A stretch of 64,000 bases of DNA from Clostridiales bacterium (lineage in GTDB: Bacteria; Bacillota; Clostridia; Christensenellales; Borkfalkiaceae), in assembly GCA_003523255.1 (NCBI GenBank), contig DPGH01000012.1:50836-114835 (forward strand), written 5' to 3'. This document shows, one piece after another, positions 32,116 through 40,762 of this stretch (position 1 is the first letter of the stretch; the number at the start of each line of letters is the position of its first letter). The notes under the pieces are model-generated. The model made no database searches, had not been told where the DNA came from, and saw nothing but the letters and a program-made list of their open reading frames with translations. The translations under genes and the position numbers were made by a program.

Positions 32116-32267
32116 AACGATATTTAACGCTCCTTTTTTATAAAATATATTGTGCAATCGTAAGAATTTTATTATTCGTTTTGCAATTTACGATTTTTTG
32201 TGATACAATAAACATATACGGGCTTTGCGCGACAAAGCGTTACGCGGCGAGCCTTTCGGTGATTGAG

Positions 32268-32726
32268 ATGAAATGTATTTATTGCGGCTGTACTGACAGC
32301 AAGGTTATCGATTCGCGCTCCGCGGAGGATGATACTATTATCAGAAGAAGAAGAGAGTGCGTTAATTGCGGCAAACGTTTCACCACGTACGAAACCGTTG
32401 AAAACACTCCCGTTTTCGTTATCAAACGCGGCGGGGCAAGACAGGCTTTCGATTCGGAAAAAATCAAACGCGGCATTATTAAAGCGTGTGAAAAAAGACC
32501 CGTTTCCGCAGGAGATATCGACAAACTGGTAGAGAACGTGCAGAAAAAAGTGTATAACTCTCTCGCGCAGGAAATCACGAGCAAAGAAATAGGCGAAATG
32601 GTTTGCGAAGGGCTTAAAGAGATAGACGAAGTCGCTTACGTAAGGTTCGCTTCCGTTTATCGTTCGTTTACGGATACGACTTCTTTTATCAAAGAACTTG
32701 AAAAAATAGTAAAAAAAGATAAATAA
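32268..32726 (+). CDS. nrdR: Transcriptional repressor NrdR
   Basis: A 152-residue repressor of ribonucleotide reductase genes. The N-terminal zinc ribbon has Cys3, Cys6, Cys31 and Cys34 with the R-R-R-R-E-C-V-N-C basic patch. An ATP-cone domain follows (about 48-138, beginning V-I-K-R-G-G-A-R-Q-A-F), which senses ATP and dATP. The ORF extends 29 codons upstream, but the zinc-ribbon start M-K-C-I-Y-C is universally N-terminal, so 32268 is the start. The next gene is a dCMP deaminase, also in deoxynucleotide metabolism. Confidence 0.95.
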   Translation: MKCIYCGCTDSKVIDSRSAEDDTIIRRRRECVNCGKRFTTYETVENTPVFVIKRGGARQAFDSEKIKRGIIKACEKRPVSAGDIDKLVENVQKKVYNSLAQEITSKEIGEMVCEGLKEIDEVAYVRFASVYRSFTDTTSFIKELEKIVKKDK

Positions 32727-32744
32727 TTCGGGGGAGCGCGAAAG

Positions 32745-33215
32745 ATGAATAAGTGGGACGAAAGGTTTATGTCGCTTGCGGAAACCGTGGCGGAATGGTC
32801 GAGTTGTTTTCAGCAAAACAGACACGTCGGCGCGGTGGTCGTGCGCGATAAAAGGATACTTACCACGGGCTATAACGGCGCGCCGAGCGGCATAGAAAGT
32901 TGTGCCGAACGCGGCGAATGCTTAAGGCGCGTTAAAAATATTGCGAGCGGCACCATGCAGGAGGTTTGCTACGCCGTTCATGCCGAACAGAACGCCATAA
33001 TTCAGGCTGCAAAACTCGGCGTAAGTTTAGAGGGCGCGGTGATGTACGTAACGCACCAGCCGTGCGTAATTTGTACGCGTATGATTATAAATTCCGGTAT
33101 TAAAAAGGTTATTTATAAAAACGGCTATCCGGACGAGTTTGCACTTCAACTTTTCTCTATGTCGGACGTAGAACTCGTTAAATATTCCGATTTGGAAAGC
33201 GCCAAAGAGTTTTAA
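32745..33215 (+). CDS. Deoxycytidylate (dCMP) deaminase family protein
   Basis: A 156-residue zinc-dependent deaminase of the ComEB/dCMP deaminase type, producing dUMP for thymidylate synthesis. The zinc and proton-shuttle residues are His79-Ala-Glu81 and Pro106-Cys107-x-x-Cys110. A Cys/His insertion near 54-60 (C-A-E-R-G-E-C) resembles the second zinc site of phage-type and Bacillus enzymes. It follows nrdR by 18 bases, consistent with joint control of dNTP supply. Confidence 0.92.
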   Translation: MNKWDERFMSLAETVAEWSSCFQQNRHVGAVVVRDKRILTTGYNGAPSGIESCAERGECLRRVKNIASGTMQEVCYAVHAEQNAIIQAAKLGVSLEGAVMYVTHQPCVICTRMIINSGIKKVIYKNGYPDEFALQLFSMSDVELVKYSDLESAKEF

Positions 33216-33276
33216 GTTTAATCTTGTTATCAAAGTCGCCGCGCGTAGATAAAAGCAATCTATTGCGGCGTTATAC

Positions 33277-33365
33277 GGAGGGTTATCGAAGCGGTCATAA
33301 CGAGGCGGTCTTGAAAACCGTTTGCCGGAAACGGCGCGTGAGTTCGAATCTCACACCCTCTGCCA
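33277..33365 (+). tRNA. tRNA-Ser (UGA anticodon)
   Basis: An 89-base class II tRNA with encoded CCA. Acceptor GGAGGGT pairs with ACCCTCT (G-U at the end), followed by discriminator G. The anticodon stem GCGGT / ACCGT encloses CT-TGA-AA with the anticodon at 33312-33314. The long variable arm (TGCCG-gaaa-CGGC) is typical of tRNA-Ser. The T arm is GTGAG-TTCGAAT-CTCAC. UGA reads UCA and, by wobble, other UCN serine codons. Confidence 0.95.
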
Positions 33366-33370
33366 GCTTT

Positions 33371-33402
33371 AAAAGCCTATAAGTCGTTTATAGGCTTTTT
33401 TT
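33371..33402 (+). terminator. Terminator after tRNA-Ser
   Basis: AAAAGCCTATAA (33371-33382), loop GTCG, TTTATAGGCTTT (33387-33398) and a T-tract. It begins 6 bases after the tRNA 3' end. Confidence 0.85.
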
Positions 33403-33412
33403 CTATTATTTA

Positions 33413-33441
33413 TTGACAATTTTTCGGGCGCATGGTATAAA
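33413..33441 (+). promoter_or_regulatory. Promoter of the DUF6440 gene
   Basis: TTGACA (33413-33418), 17-base spacer, TATAAA (33436-33441). The longest ORF would start on the -35 box, so the gene starts downstream at 33500. Confidence 0.8.
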
Positions 33442-33499
33442 ATACGTATATAGCAAAAACGAGTTATTAAGGCTCGATATTCATACGGAGATAAGTAAA

Positions 33500-33685
33500 A
33501 TGGCTAAAAAAGAAGATAGGTTTGAAGTCATATATAAGGAAGGTTCTCAATTGAAAAGTTCGGGTGTCCGCCAAATACTTGTGGATAAAAAAACGGGTGT
33601 GAACTATCTGGTATGGTCAACAGGCTATGCAGGCGGTATTACGCCCCTGCTTGATTCGGACGGCAACGTTGTAACTACAAAATAA
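33500..33685 (+). CDS. DUF6440 family small protein
   Basis: A 61-residue protein. V-D-K-K-T-G-V-N-Y-L-V near residue 30 followed by G-Y-A-G-G-I-T-P-L-L-D near 44 is the recognisable signature of DUF6440, small Firmicutes proteins of unknown function often found in mobile or accessory regions. No membrane segments. GGAG lies 9 bases before the ATG. It precedes the Vat-like acetyltransferase gene by about 150 bases and no terminator is seen between them. Confidence 0.75.
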   Translation: MAKKEDRFEVIYKEGSQLKSSGVRQILVDKKTGVNYLVWSTGYAGGITPLLDSDGNVVTTK

Positions 33686-33836
33686 ACGTAGGTTATAATT
33701 TTGTATAATATAAAAGCAGTTTTTTGCGGTATGCAAATATACGTGAGCCGTAAATTTTATCGTAAAACCGAAAGATTCATTGCGATAATAAAAATAAAGG
33801 CTGAAGAGAAATGTAACTTCGAAGATGTTGTAAGAA

Positions 33837-34472
33837 ATGAAAGGTCCTGACCCTGACGTAATATATCCTAACGAAAACGTTAAGCAAATCGTGTATATCA
33901 AAAACGTGGTAACTCGCCCGAATATCGTGGTCGGGGAGTATACTTACTACGACGACGTAAGCGGAGCGGAAAAGTTTGAGGAGCACGTTACTCATCATTA
34001 TGAGTTTTTGGGAGATAAACTTATTATCGGAAAGTTTTGCGCTATAGCGAAAGGAATAGAGTTTGTGATGAACGGTGCAAATCACCGAATGAAGAGCGTA
34101 TCGACCTATCCGTTCAATATAATGGGCGGCGGCTGGGAAAAGTATACTCCGACGATTAACGATCTTCCTTTCAAAGGGGATACCGTCGTCGGAAACGACG
34201 TGTGGATAGGACAAAACGTAACCGTAATGCCCGGTGTGCATATCGGAGACGGCGCAATTATCGCGGCCGATTCGGTCGTTACTAAAAACATTCCGCCTTA
34301 TTGCATTGCCGGCGGCAACCCTTGCAAAGTAATTAGGCAACGGTTTGACGACGAATTGATTTCTTACCTGATAAATCTCAAATGGTGGGACTGGAGCGCC
34401 GATAAAATCTTTCGTAATATGGAGGCACTGTGTAGCGGCGACTTAACGAAAATCAAAAACATAAAAGACTGA
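33837..34472 (+). CDS. Vat-like (xenobiotic) O-acetyltransferase, hexapeptide-repeat family
   Basis: A 211-residue left-handed beta-helix acetyltransferase very similar to streptogramin A acetyltransferases (Vat) and related CatB-type enzymes. Landmarks are M-x-G-P-x-P-x-x-x-Y-P at the N-terminus, V-G-E-Y-[ST]-Y-Y-D near residue 32, the catalytic His83 in M-N-G-A-N-H-R-M, W-E-K near 101, G-N-D-V-W-I-G near 121 and A-G-G-N-P near 160. The W-W-D-W near 183 is also a Vat feature. It may acetylate a streptogramin-like antibiotic or another hydroxylated compound; resistance is not proven by sequence. No Shine-Dalgarno is seen before the ATG. Confidence 0.88.
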   Translation: MKGPDPDVIYPNENVKQIVYIKNVVTRPNIVVGEYTYYDDVSGAEKFEEHVTHHYEFLGDKLIIGKFCAIAKGIEFVMNGANHRMKSVSTYPFNIMGGGWEKYTPTINDLPFKGDTVVGNDVWIGQNVTVMPGVHIGDGAIIAADSVVTKNIPPYCIAGGNPCKVIRQRFDDELISYLINLKWWDWSADKIFRNMEALCSGDLTKIKNIKD

Positions 34473-34601
34473 TAGATTTAGGTTTTTGATTTTTCCGTAA
34501 AATTAAAAATCGTTTATATTCAACTTCTTTTGAGGTCGTTATTAAAACAAAATTTTAGCCACGCGCGCGTTACGGCAGTTAAAAAGGATTTTATCCGAAA
34601 C

Positions 34602-34625
34602 AAGTCCGATTTCATCGGGCTTTTT
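34602..34625 (+). terminator. Intrinsic terminator in the gap after the Vat-like gene
   Basis: AAGTCCGAT / ATCGGGCTT (34602-34610, 34614-34622, one G-U pair) with a TTC loop and a T-tract. The gap 34473-34830 otherwise contains AT-rich sequence and the promoter of the next operon; no gene is visible. Confidence 0.7.
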
Positions 34626-34718
34626 GTATGTCTTTTTTCGGAAGTTTATTGAACGGTTATTTTAACGTAAAGTGTAAAAGTTAGCGAAAAATGTAATATA
34701 AACTAAATATAATTGCAA

Positions 34719-34747
34719 TTGACAAGTATATGGTTAAGTTGTAGAAT
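34719..34747 (+). promoter_or_regulatory. Promoter of the GH36-like operon
   Basis: TTGACA (34719-34724), 17-base spacer, TAGAAT (34742-34747). It lies 83 bases upstream of the first gene; the leader shows no clear riboswitch. Confidence 0.7.
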
Positions 34748-34830
34748 ATAATAAAAAGCAAATAATAAAAACAGTAAAGAGCGATGCGCTATGATTGTTT
34801 TTTTGCTTTGTCGAATTAAGGAGAGGGCGA

Positions 34831-36438
34831 ATGATTTCGTTGATGAGACAACCCGACGCCGTGTACGGCGCGACGGAAAAAACGCCGTTTCGGTTTGAGG
34901 AATATCGACTGAACGACGTTGAGTATTCATACGAAGTTTCTGAAAAATCGGCTAAGGTAACCGTGTTTCCGAGCGGCGCTCCCGTTAAATATTTAAAACT
35001 TCGCTTTAACGGCGATCTTTCTAAAGCGGACAGGGTGTACGGCGACCAGTGGGAACGCGCCGGTTTAAAAGCGTATCTCGAATGGCGTTCGGTAATGGCG
35101 TGCCGCGTTCTCCCATGGTTTTGTTACGTTATGGCAGGAGAAGAAACGTCTTGCTACGGTGTAAAAACCGGTGCCGATTGCTTTGCTTTTTTTCAGGTGG
35201 ATACGTGCGGCATCACGCTTTTTTTAAACCTCTGTAGCGGAAATAACGGAACCGACCTTTCGGAGCCGCTTTTAGCATGCGAGGTAGTGGAATTACACGC
35301 GCCGACGGGTGCGGACGTTTATAAAACGGCGGCTGAATTCGCTAAAATGACGTGCGATGTGCCGGTGCTTCCTAAAACGCCCGTGTTCGGCGTAAACAAC
35401 TGGTACTGGGCTTACGGAGATATATCTTACGAAAGCGTATTGCGTGAAACCGATTATCTTATGCAAATGACGAGCGGCTGTAAAAACGCGCCGTATATGA
35501 TTATAGACGACGGTTGGCAAAAGCACAGAATATTCGGAGCGGGCAATTATATCGGCGGCGAATGGGAGCCGAACGACAGGTTTAAGAATATGCGCAAAAC
35601 CGCGGACGCGATACATTCGAAAGGCGCTAAGGCGGGTATATGGTTCCGTCCGCTTTTGACGAGAGAGGACGTTCCGGCAGAAGCGGTTTTATGCGAAGAG
35701 TGCGGGGGCAAAATTCTCGACCCGTCTCATCCTTTTACGCTTGAAAAAGTTTATAGCGACGCGAAAAAGTTGTCCGACTGGGGCTTTGACCTTATCAAGC
35801 ACGATTTCACTACCGCCGATGCGGTTATCGGACAAAAAACTCTCACGAGCGAGTGCCACGATTATGCGATTACCGCCGAAAACAGAAAATATTTTAACGG
35901 AAAAAAGACTACTGCGGTTATTCTTAAAGATTTATATCGCGCAATTCAATCGGGCGCGGGAGAAAAAGAAGTAATCGCTTGCAACGCCGTGGGACATCTT
36001 TCGGCGGGTATTCATTCGTTGTATCGCATAGGCAACGATACGAGCGGCAGATCGTTTGAATGGACGCGTCGCGACGGAATAAATTCCGTTATGCGTTTAC
36101 CGCTTAACAATGCGTTTTATAACGCGGATCCCGATTGTGCGGCTTTTACGGATATGGTTCCGGCGAAAGCAAACCTCGATTTTCTCGAAATGTGCGCTAT
36201 TACGGGTATGACTACGCTTGCGTCTGTTACTCCGGGTATTTTAAGCGATACGGAGATGCGCCGCATTAACGATATATTTAAAATCGCAGACGAGGGAAAA
36301 GGTAATTTCGGAATAAAAGATTACGAAAAAACGGCAAACCCCGAGCGTTTCGTCTCGGCGGACGGACAAACGGAAAAACATTTCGATTGGAACGAAGTAT
36401 ACAACGGCTCTCGCGTGGTGCTCTCGTGGATGGAGTAG
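34831..36438 (+). CDS. GH36/clan GH-D alpha-galactosidase-like glycoside hydrolase
   Basis: A 535-residue cytoplasmic hydrolase with the clan GH-D TIM barrel. M-I-I-D-D-G-W-Q near residue 226 matches the family's D-D-G-W block. D-L-I-K-H-D ends in the predicted nucleophile Asp325, equivalent to the K-x-D motif. I-G-N-D-T-S-G-R near 401 carries the predicted acid/base Asp403. W-F-R-P near 270 is also characteristic. A beta-sandwich domain precedes the barrel. The protein is shorter than classical GH36 (about 700 residues), so it is a divergent subfamily and activity on alpha-galactosides is only probable. AAGGAGAGG precedes the ATG. First of a five-gene operon. Confidence 0.82.
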   Translation: MISLMRQPDAVYGATEKTPFRFEEYRLNDVEYSYEVSEKSAKVTVFPSGAPVKYLKLRFNGDLSKADRVYGDQWERAGLKAYLEWRSVMACRVLPWFCYVMAGEETSCYGVKTGADCFAFFQVDTCGITLFLNLCSGNNGTDLSEPLLACEVVELHAPTGADVYKTAAEFAKMTCDVPVLPKTPVFGVNNWYWAYGDISYESVLRETDYLMQMTSGCKNAPYMIIDDGWQKHRIFGAGNYIGGEWEPNDRFKNMRKTADAIHSKGAKAGIWFRPLLTREDVPAEAVLCEECGGKILDPSHPFTLEKVYSDAKKLSDWGFDLIKHDFTTADAVIGQKTLTSECHDYAITAENRKYFNGKKTTAVILKDLYRAIQSGAGEKEVIACNAVGHLSAGIHSLYRIGNDTSGRSFEWTRRDGINSVMRLPLNNAFYNADPDCAAFTDMVPAKANLDFLEMCAITGMTTLASVTPGILSDTEMRRINDIFKIADEGKGNFGIKDYEKTANPERFVSADGQTEKHFDWNEVYNGSRVVLSWME

Positions 36439-36485
36439 CGATACGGGCGTCGTTAGATAAATAATATAAAAACAGAGGAAGTGTT

Positions 36486-37742
36486 ATGGATAACGTAAGA
36501 ATGGGCGTTGTAGGATTAGGACGGAGAGGTTACGCTTTGCTTGAAACCGTTCTTGAGTGCGAAGAAGCGTCGGTAACCGCGGTTTGCGACGTTTACGCGG
36601 ACAGGAGAGATGCCGCCTGTAAATACGTAAAAGACAAAAGAGGCAAAAGTCCGACCGCGTACGAAGACTATAAAGAATTGATTAAAGATTCCGAAGTGGA
36701 CGCTGTGCTTATCACGTCCTCGTGGGAATATCACGTTCGCATAGCCGTGGATTGTATGAAGCACGGTAAAATCGTAGCGCTCGAAGTCGGCGGAGCCTAC
36801 GACCTTGAAGATTGTTGGCAACTCGTCCGCACTTATGAGGAAACGGGCACCCCTTTCATGATGCTTGAAAACTGCTGTTTCGACCGTTTCGAATTGCTTT
36901 CGGAATCGCTTGCGCGCGCAGGCAAATTCGGCGAGATTGTAAATTGCCACGGAGCGTACGCGCACGACCTGCGCGACCAAATTCTCGGCGGGCATGTAAA
37001 CAGACATTACAGACTTGAAAATTACAGATTAAGAAACTGCGAAAATTATCCCACGCACGAACTCGGACCTATTGCTAAAATCCTTAACGTAAATCGCGGC
37101 AATCAATTTTTGTCTTTGGTTTCGGTCGCGTCGAAGTCCGCAGGACTCGAAGAATTCGCTCGTTCCGCTAAAAATCCGGATCCGTCGCTTATCGGCACAA
37201 AGTTTCGCCAGGGAGATATCGTAGATACTATAATTACCTGTACGGGCGGAGAAACGATCACGCTGCGTCTCGATACGACGCTACCGCGGTATTATTCGCG
37301 TGAGTTTACTCTACACGGCACCAAGGGTATGTGCAATCAAGAGGCGAATATGATTTTTCTCGAAGAATCGCTTGATTCTCACGAATTTTCGGAACCGGAA
37401 AAAACCGTGGCGAAGTATCTTAATAATGCCGAACAATATTCCGATTACCTCCCCGCGGAGTGGAGAAACATATCCGATGAGGAAAGAGAACTTGGACACG
37501 GCGGTATGGACTATCTGATGTTCAAAGCGTTTTTTAAAGCGGTTATAAACGGTAAAGAGATGCCTGTAGACGTTTACGACGCCGCTTCCTGGATGTGCGT
37601 TACGGCGCTGTCCGCCGCGTCGATTTCTGCCGGCGGCACTGTTCAGTTTTTTCCGGATTTTACCCGCGGCAAATGGGTAACGAGAAAGCCTTATCCCGTA
37701 TTCGACCTGCCAGGATATAAAATAACGATAAATAGAATATAA
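36486..37742 (+). CDS. Gfo/Idh/MocA-family oxidoreductase, GH109-like
   Basis: A 418-residue NAD(P)-dependent protein. The Rossmann signature G-V-V-G-L-G-R-R-G is at residues 7-15, with the usual D-A-V-L-I-T-S near 74 and a K-H-G-K segment near 92. The middle region has H-G-A-Y-x-H-D-L-R near 157 and N-Y-P-T-H-E-L-G-P-I-A near 185. That is the pattern of GH109 alpha-N-acetylgalactosaminidases, which use NAD transiently, rather than of simple dehydrogenases. Either sugar oxidation or NAD-dependent glycoside cleavage is possible. It sits 47 bases after the GH36-like gene in the same operon. Confidence 0.82.
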   Translation: MDNVRMGVVGLGRRGYALLETVLECEEASVTAVCDVYADRRDAACKYVKDKRGKSPTAYEDYKELIKDSEVDAVLITSSWEYHVRIAVDCMKHGKIVALEVGGAYDLEDCWQLVRTYEETGTPFMMLENCCFDRFELLSESLARAGKFGEIVNCHGAYAHDLRDQILGGHVNRHYRLENYRLRNCENYPTHELGPIAKILNVNRGNQFLSLVSVASKSAGLEEFARSAKNPDPSLIGTKFRQGDIVDTIITCTGGETITLRLDTTLPRYYSREFTLHGTKGMCNQEANMIFLEESLDSHEFSEPEKTVAKYLNNAEQYSDYLPAEWRNISDEERELGHGGMDYLMFKAFFKAVINGKEMPVDVYDAASWMCVTALSAASISAGGTVQFFPDFTRGKWVTRKPYPVFDLPGYKITINRI

Positions 37743-37774
37743 AACATAACGATTGATTTTTAGGAGATTAAAAA

Positions 37775-39145
37775 ATGGAAACGAAAAATAATGTGCCTTT
37801 TCCCGATTACAATGATTTGCATAGGTGGGATTACTACCCTGCCGACGTGGAAACGGAATACCGCCAATGTTTAGACGAGGGACTCGAAGTCGAGCCGTAT
37901 AAGCAGTTATTTTCGGAAATACAGGCATTGCCGAGAGGAGAGGTTCAGAAAAAATTCGGAGACGTGTTATTTGAACTTGTTTGCTCTCTTAAACAAAGAG
38001 AGGGATACAAGTACGTAGAACCTTCTGACTTGGAAGGAATAAAATCTTTAAGAAAAGAATATCCGCTTAACGTAAAGCCGCAAAAAGAGGGTGATTACGA
38101 CAAAGTATACGGCGCCTGGATGGGCAGAATTTGCGGTTGTATGCTCGGAAAATCTATCGAGGGAGTCCGTACGGACACGTTGCACCCGTTATTAAAAGAA
38201 ACCGGTAATTATCCGCTTAAACGATATATTTATAGAAGCGATTTTACCGAAGAAACTTATAATAAATATAGCGAATTCCCGTTTAAAGGAAGAGTTTATG
38301 CCGACGAAATAAATTGCATGCCGATGGATGACGACACTAACTACGTCGTTTTGGATCAATGCGTTATCGAAAAATACGGCAAAAACTTTACCGCGGACGA
38401 CGTTGCGAAATCCTGGATTGAATACCAAAAAAAAGACGCATATTGCACTGCCGAAAGGGTTGCTTTCCGCAATTTCGTAAACGGATACAAACCGCCGTTT
38501 TCAGCAACGTATAAAAATCCGTACAGAGAATGGATAGGCGCGCAGATAAGGGGCGATTATTACGGATACGTTTTCCCGGGAGACCCCGAAAGGGCAGCCG
38601 AGGCTGCGTTTAAAGACGCGTCTATTTCACATGTTAAAAACGGAATTTACGGCGAAATGTTCGTTTCTGCCGCGCTTGCCATTGCCGCTTGCACGGATAA
38701 AATAATCGATGTTATAAAAGGTGCTCTATCCTACGTACCTTCGACTTCGAGATTTTACGAAGAAGTTTCATCCGTTGTGTATAAATACGAAAGCGGTTTG
38801 ACTAAAGACGAAGTTTTTGCGTATATTCACGATAAATACGACGAACATACGGCGTATGGCTGGTGCCATACGAACCCCAACGCAATGATAGTGGCGGCTT
38901 CCCTTTTATATGGCGAAGGCGATTATGGCAAGTCTATATGTTTAGCGGTGGAAACCGGATTCGATACCGACTGCAACGGGGCGACCGTGGGGTCGATTTT
39001 CGGTATGGCTCACGGTATAAAGTCGATACCGGAATACTGGACAAAACCTATAAACGACACGTTAGAAACGCTCGTTTTCGGGGTGGGTACCGTTAAGGTT
39101 TCCGATAAAGCAAAACTTACGCTCGAACATATAAAATTAAATTGA
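37775..39145 (+). CDS. ADP-ribosylglycohydrolase-family protein (1)
   Basis: A 456-residue DraG/ARH-fold protein. An N-terminal extension of about 105 residues precedes the family domain, which starts at Y-G-A-W-M-G-R-I-C-G-C-M-L-G-K. The two metal-binding clusters are visible: D-D-D-T at 185-188 and D-T-D at 397-399 in G-F-D-T-D-C-N-G-A-T-V-G. The family removes ADP-ribose from proteins or cleaves related N- or O-glycosides through a dimagnesium centre. Lying among glycoside hydrolases, it more likely acts on a glycan or nucleoside-like substrate than on modified proteins. No nitrogenase or toxin ADP-ribosyltransferase is nearby. Confidence 0.82.
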   Translation: METKNNVPFPDYNDLHRWDYYPADVETEYRQCLDEGLEVEPYKQLFSEIQALPRGEVQKKFGDVLFELVCSLKQREGYKYVEPSDLEGIKSLRKEYPLNVKPQKEGDYDKVYGAWMGRICGCMLGKSIEGVRTDTLHPLLKETGNYPLKRYIYRSDFTEETYNKYSEFPFKGRVYADEINCMPMDDDTNYVVLDQCVIEKYGKNFTADDVAKSWIEYQKKDAYCTAERVAFRNFVNGYKPPFSATYKNPYREWIGAQIRGDYYGYVFPGDPERAAEAAFKDASISHVKNGIYGEMFVSAALAIAACTDKIIDVIKGALSYVPSTSRFYEEVSSVVYKYESGLTKDEVFAYIHDKYDEHTAYGWCHTNPNAMIVAASLLYGEGDYGKSICLAVETGFDTDCNGATVGSIFGMAHGIKSIPEYWTKPINDTLETLVFGVGTVKVSDKAKLTLEHIKLN

Positions 39146-39234
39146 GCGTAAATGTTTTTGTGATTCAATGTTTCGCACGTCGTTAAGTATATGATGACGG
39201 AACTTTACGCTAAATAAAACAGGAGAAAACAAAG

Positions 39235-40743
39235 ATGAAACTTAACAGAGAAGTGTATAAAGATAAAGTAAAAGCGTGCTGGATAGGCAAAAATATCGGA
39301 GGCACGATAGGCGGACCGTACGAAGGGAAAAGAGAAATACTCGACGTTAAAGGCTTTTTGACCGAATCGGGTGAACCTATGCCTAACGACGACCTCGATT
39401 TGCAGCTCGTGTGGTTGCACGCCGTCGAAAAAGAGGGCGCGAAAAACATTACCGCCGAAGTACTCGGCGAATACTGGCTGTCTTTTATTGCCGCCGCTCC
39501 CAACGAATACGGAATATGTCAAAGCAATATGCGTATAGGTCTTACTCCGCCGCTTTCCGGCGAACTGGGTAACAATTTGTGGAAGCATAGCAACGGCGCG
39601 TGGATAAGAACCGAAGTTTGGGCTACGCTTGCACCCGGTATGCCGGACGTTGCAGCGCGTTACGCCATAGAGGATGCAAAGGTAGACCACGGTACCGGCG
39701 AAGGTACTTACGCCGCCATGTTCGTCGCGGCGCTTGAAAGCGCGGCTTTTGCATTGACGGACTTAAGAAAACTAATCGAAGTCGGTTTATCGAAAATCCC
39801 TGCCGATTGCAGAGTTTACAAGACCATAAAATTACTCCTAACGCTTCACGACGAAGGTAAAACGGCAATCGAAGCGAGAAACGCTATACAAAAATTCAAC
39901 GAGGATTTAGGCGACGGGTGGTTTCAGGCTCCTTCTAACGTGGCGTTTGCAATGCTCGGTCTTTTGTATGGAGAAGGTGATTTTAAAAAGTCTATGCTTG
40001 CCGCCGTCAACTGCGGCGACGACACCGATTGCACCGCTGCAACCGTTGGCTCGATATTCGGCATTATGCACGGTACTAAAGGCATTCCCGAGGACTGGAA
40101 AGACCATATCGGCGACCGCATCATAACTTGTTGCATAAACATGGGCGTATGCTTCAGAAGAGTAAAAACATGTACCGAATTGACAGAAAAGGTCGTGCGA
40201 CTCGCGCCGGTAGTGGTGGAACAAAGCAGAGCGGAAAGACAAGTGCTTTTTACCGAATTTACAGACGGCGATACCGAAATTGAAAACGACGTTTTCGGAA
40301 AATTGTCTTTGCCGTACGGAAAAAGCGAGGAGTCGGACGAAATGCGCAGATCTCTTGCCGCTCTTAAACCGAATACGTTTACGGCGAAGTGCGGGTCGTT
40401 TACCGTAATCGTTTCTTACGACGGCTCGCCCGAAATCGTTGGCGGCGAAAAACGTTATTTAACCCTTAAATTCATCAACAACGTAAAAGCGTACGGTAAT
40501 CAGCCGTTTTTCGTTAATGCGGAAGTGCTTTTGCCCGACGGTTGCGCAACGGATAAACCGGCGTTCAGGGTTTATCTTCCGCACTGGACTCCGTTTACCG
40601 AAGATTGCGAAAGCGACGAGGTTACGATAGGTTTGACAATGCCGGATGTACCCGGCGCGACTACTACCGTGTACTTAAGATTGCGTGCGGAAGGCAAATA
40701 CGCCGTTCATACCGTACCCGTGGTATTCGTAACTAAAGCGTAA
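39235..40743 (+). CDS. ADP-ribosylglycohydrolase-family protein (2) with C-terminal beta domain
   Basis: A 502-residue relative of the preceding protein. The family domain begins at once (K-A-C-W-I-G-K-N-I-G-G near residue 12). The first metal cluster reads N-D-D-L-D (51-55) rather than D-D-T. The second, G-D-D-T-D-C-T-A-A-T-V-G (262-265 are D-D-T-D), is intact. A beta-rich extension (about 335-502) with no assigned family follows and resembles an Ig-like domain. It is not a recent duplicate: similarity to protein (1) is limited to motifs. AGGAGA lies 8 bases before the ATG. Confidence 0.8.
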   Translation: MKLNREVYKDKVKACWIGKNIGGTIGGPYEGKREILDVKGFLTESGEPMPNDDLDLQLVWLHAVEKEGAKNITAEVLGEYWLSFIAAAPNEYGICQSNMRIGLTPPLSGELGNNLWKHSNGAWIRTEVWATLAPGMPDVAARYAIEDAKVDHGTGEGTYAAMFVAALESAAFALTDLRKLIEVGLSKIPADCRVYKTIKLLLTLHDEGKTAIEARNAIQKFNEDLGDGWFQAPSNVAFAMLGLLYGEGDFKKSMLAAVNCGDDTDCTAATVGSIFGIMHGTKGIPEDWKDHIGDRIITCCINMGVCFRRVKTCTELTEKVVRLAPVVVEQSRAERQVLFTEFTDGDTEIENDVFGKLSLPYGKSEESDEMRRSLAALKPNTFTAKCGSFTVIVSYDGSPEIVGGEKRYLTLKFINNVKAYGNQPFFVNAEVLLPDGCATDKPAFRVYLPHWTPFTEDCESDEVTIGLTMPDVPGATTTVYLRLRAEGKYAVHTVPVVFVTKA

Positions 40744-40762
40744 TTAAAAAGGTTGTATTAAG

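Noticed and set aside
37775..40743. ADP-ribosylation toxin/antitoxin or nitrogenase-control system
   Set aside because: No ADP-ribosyltransferase, toxin or nif gene is nearby; all neighbours are carbohydrate enzymes.
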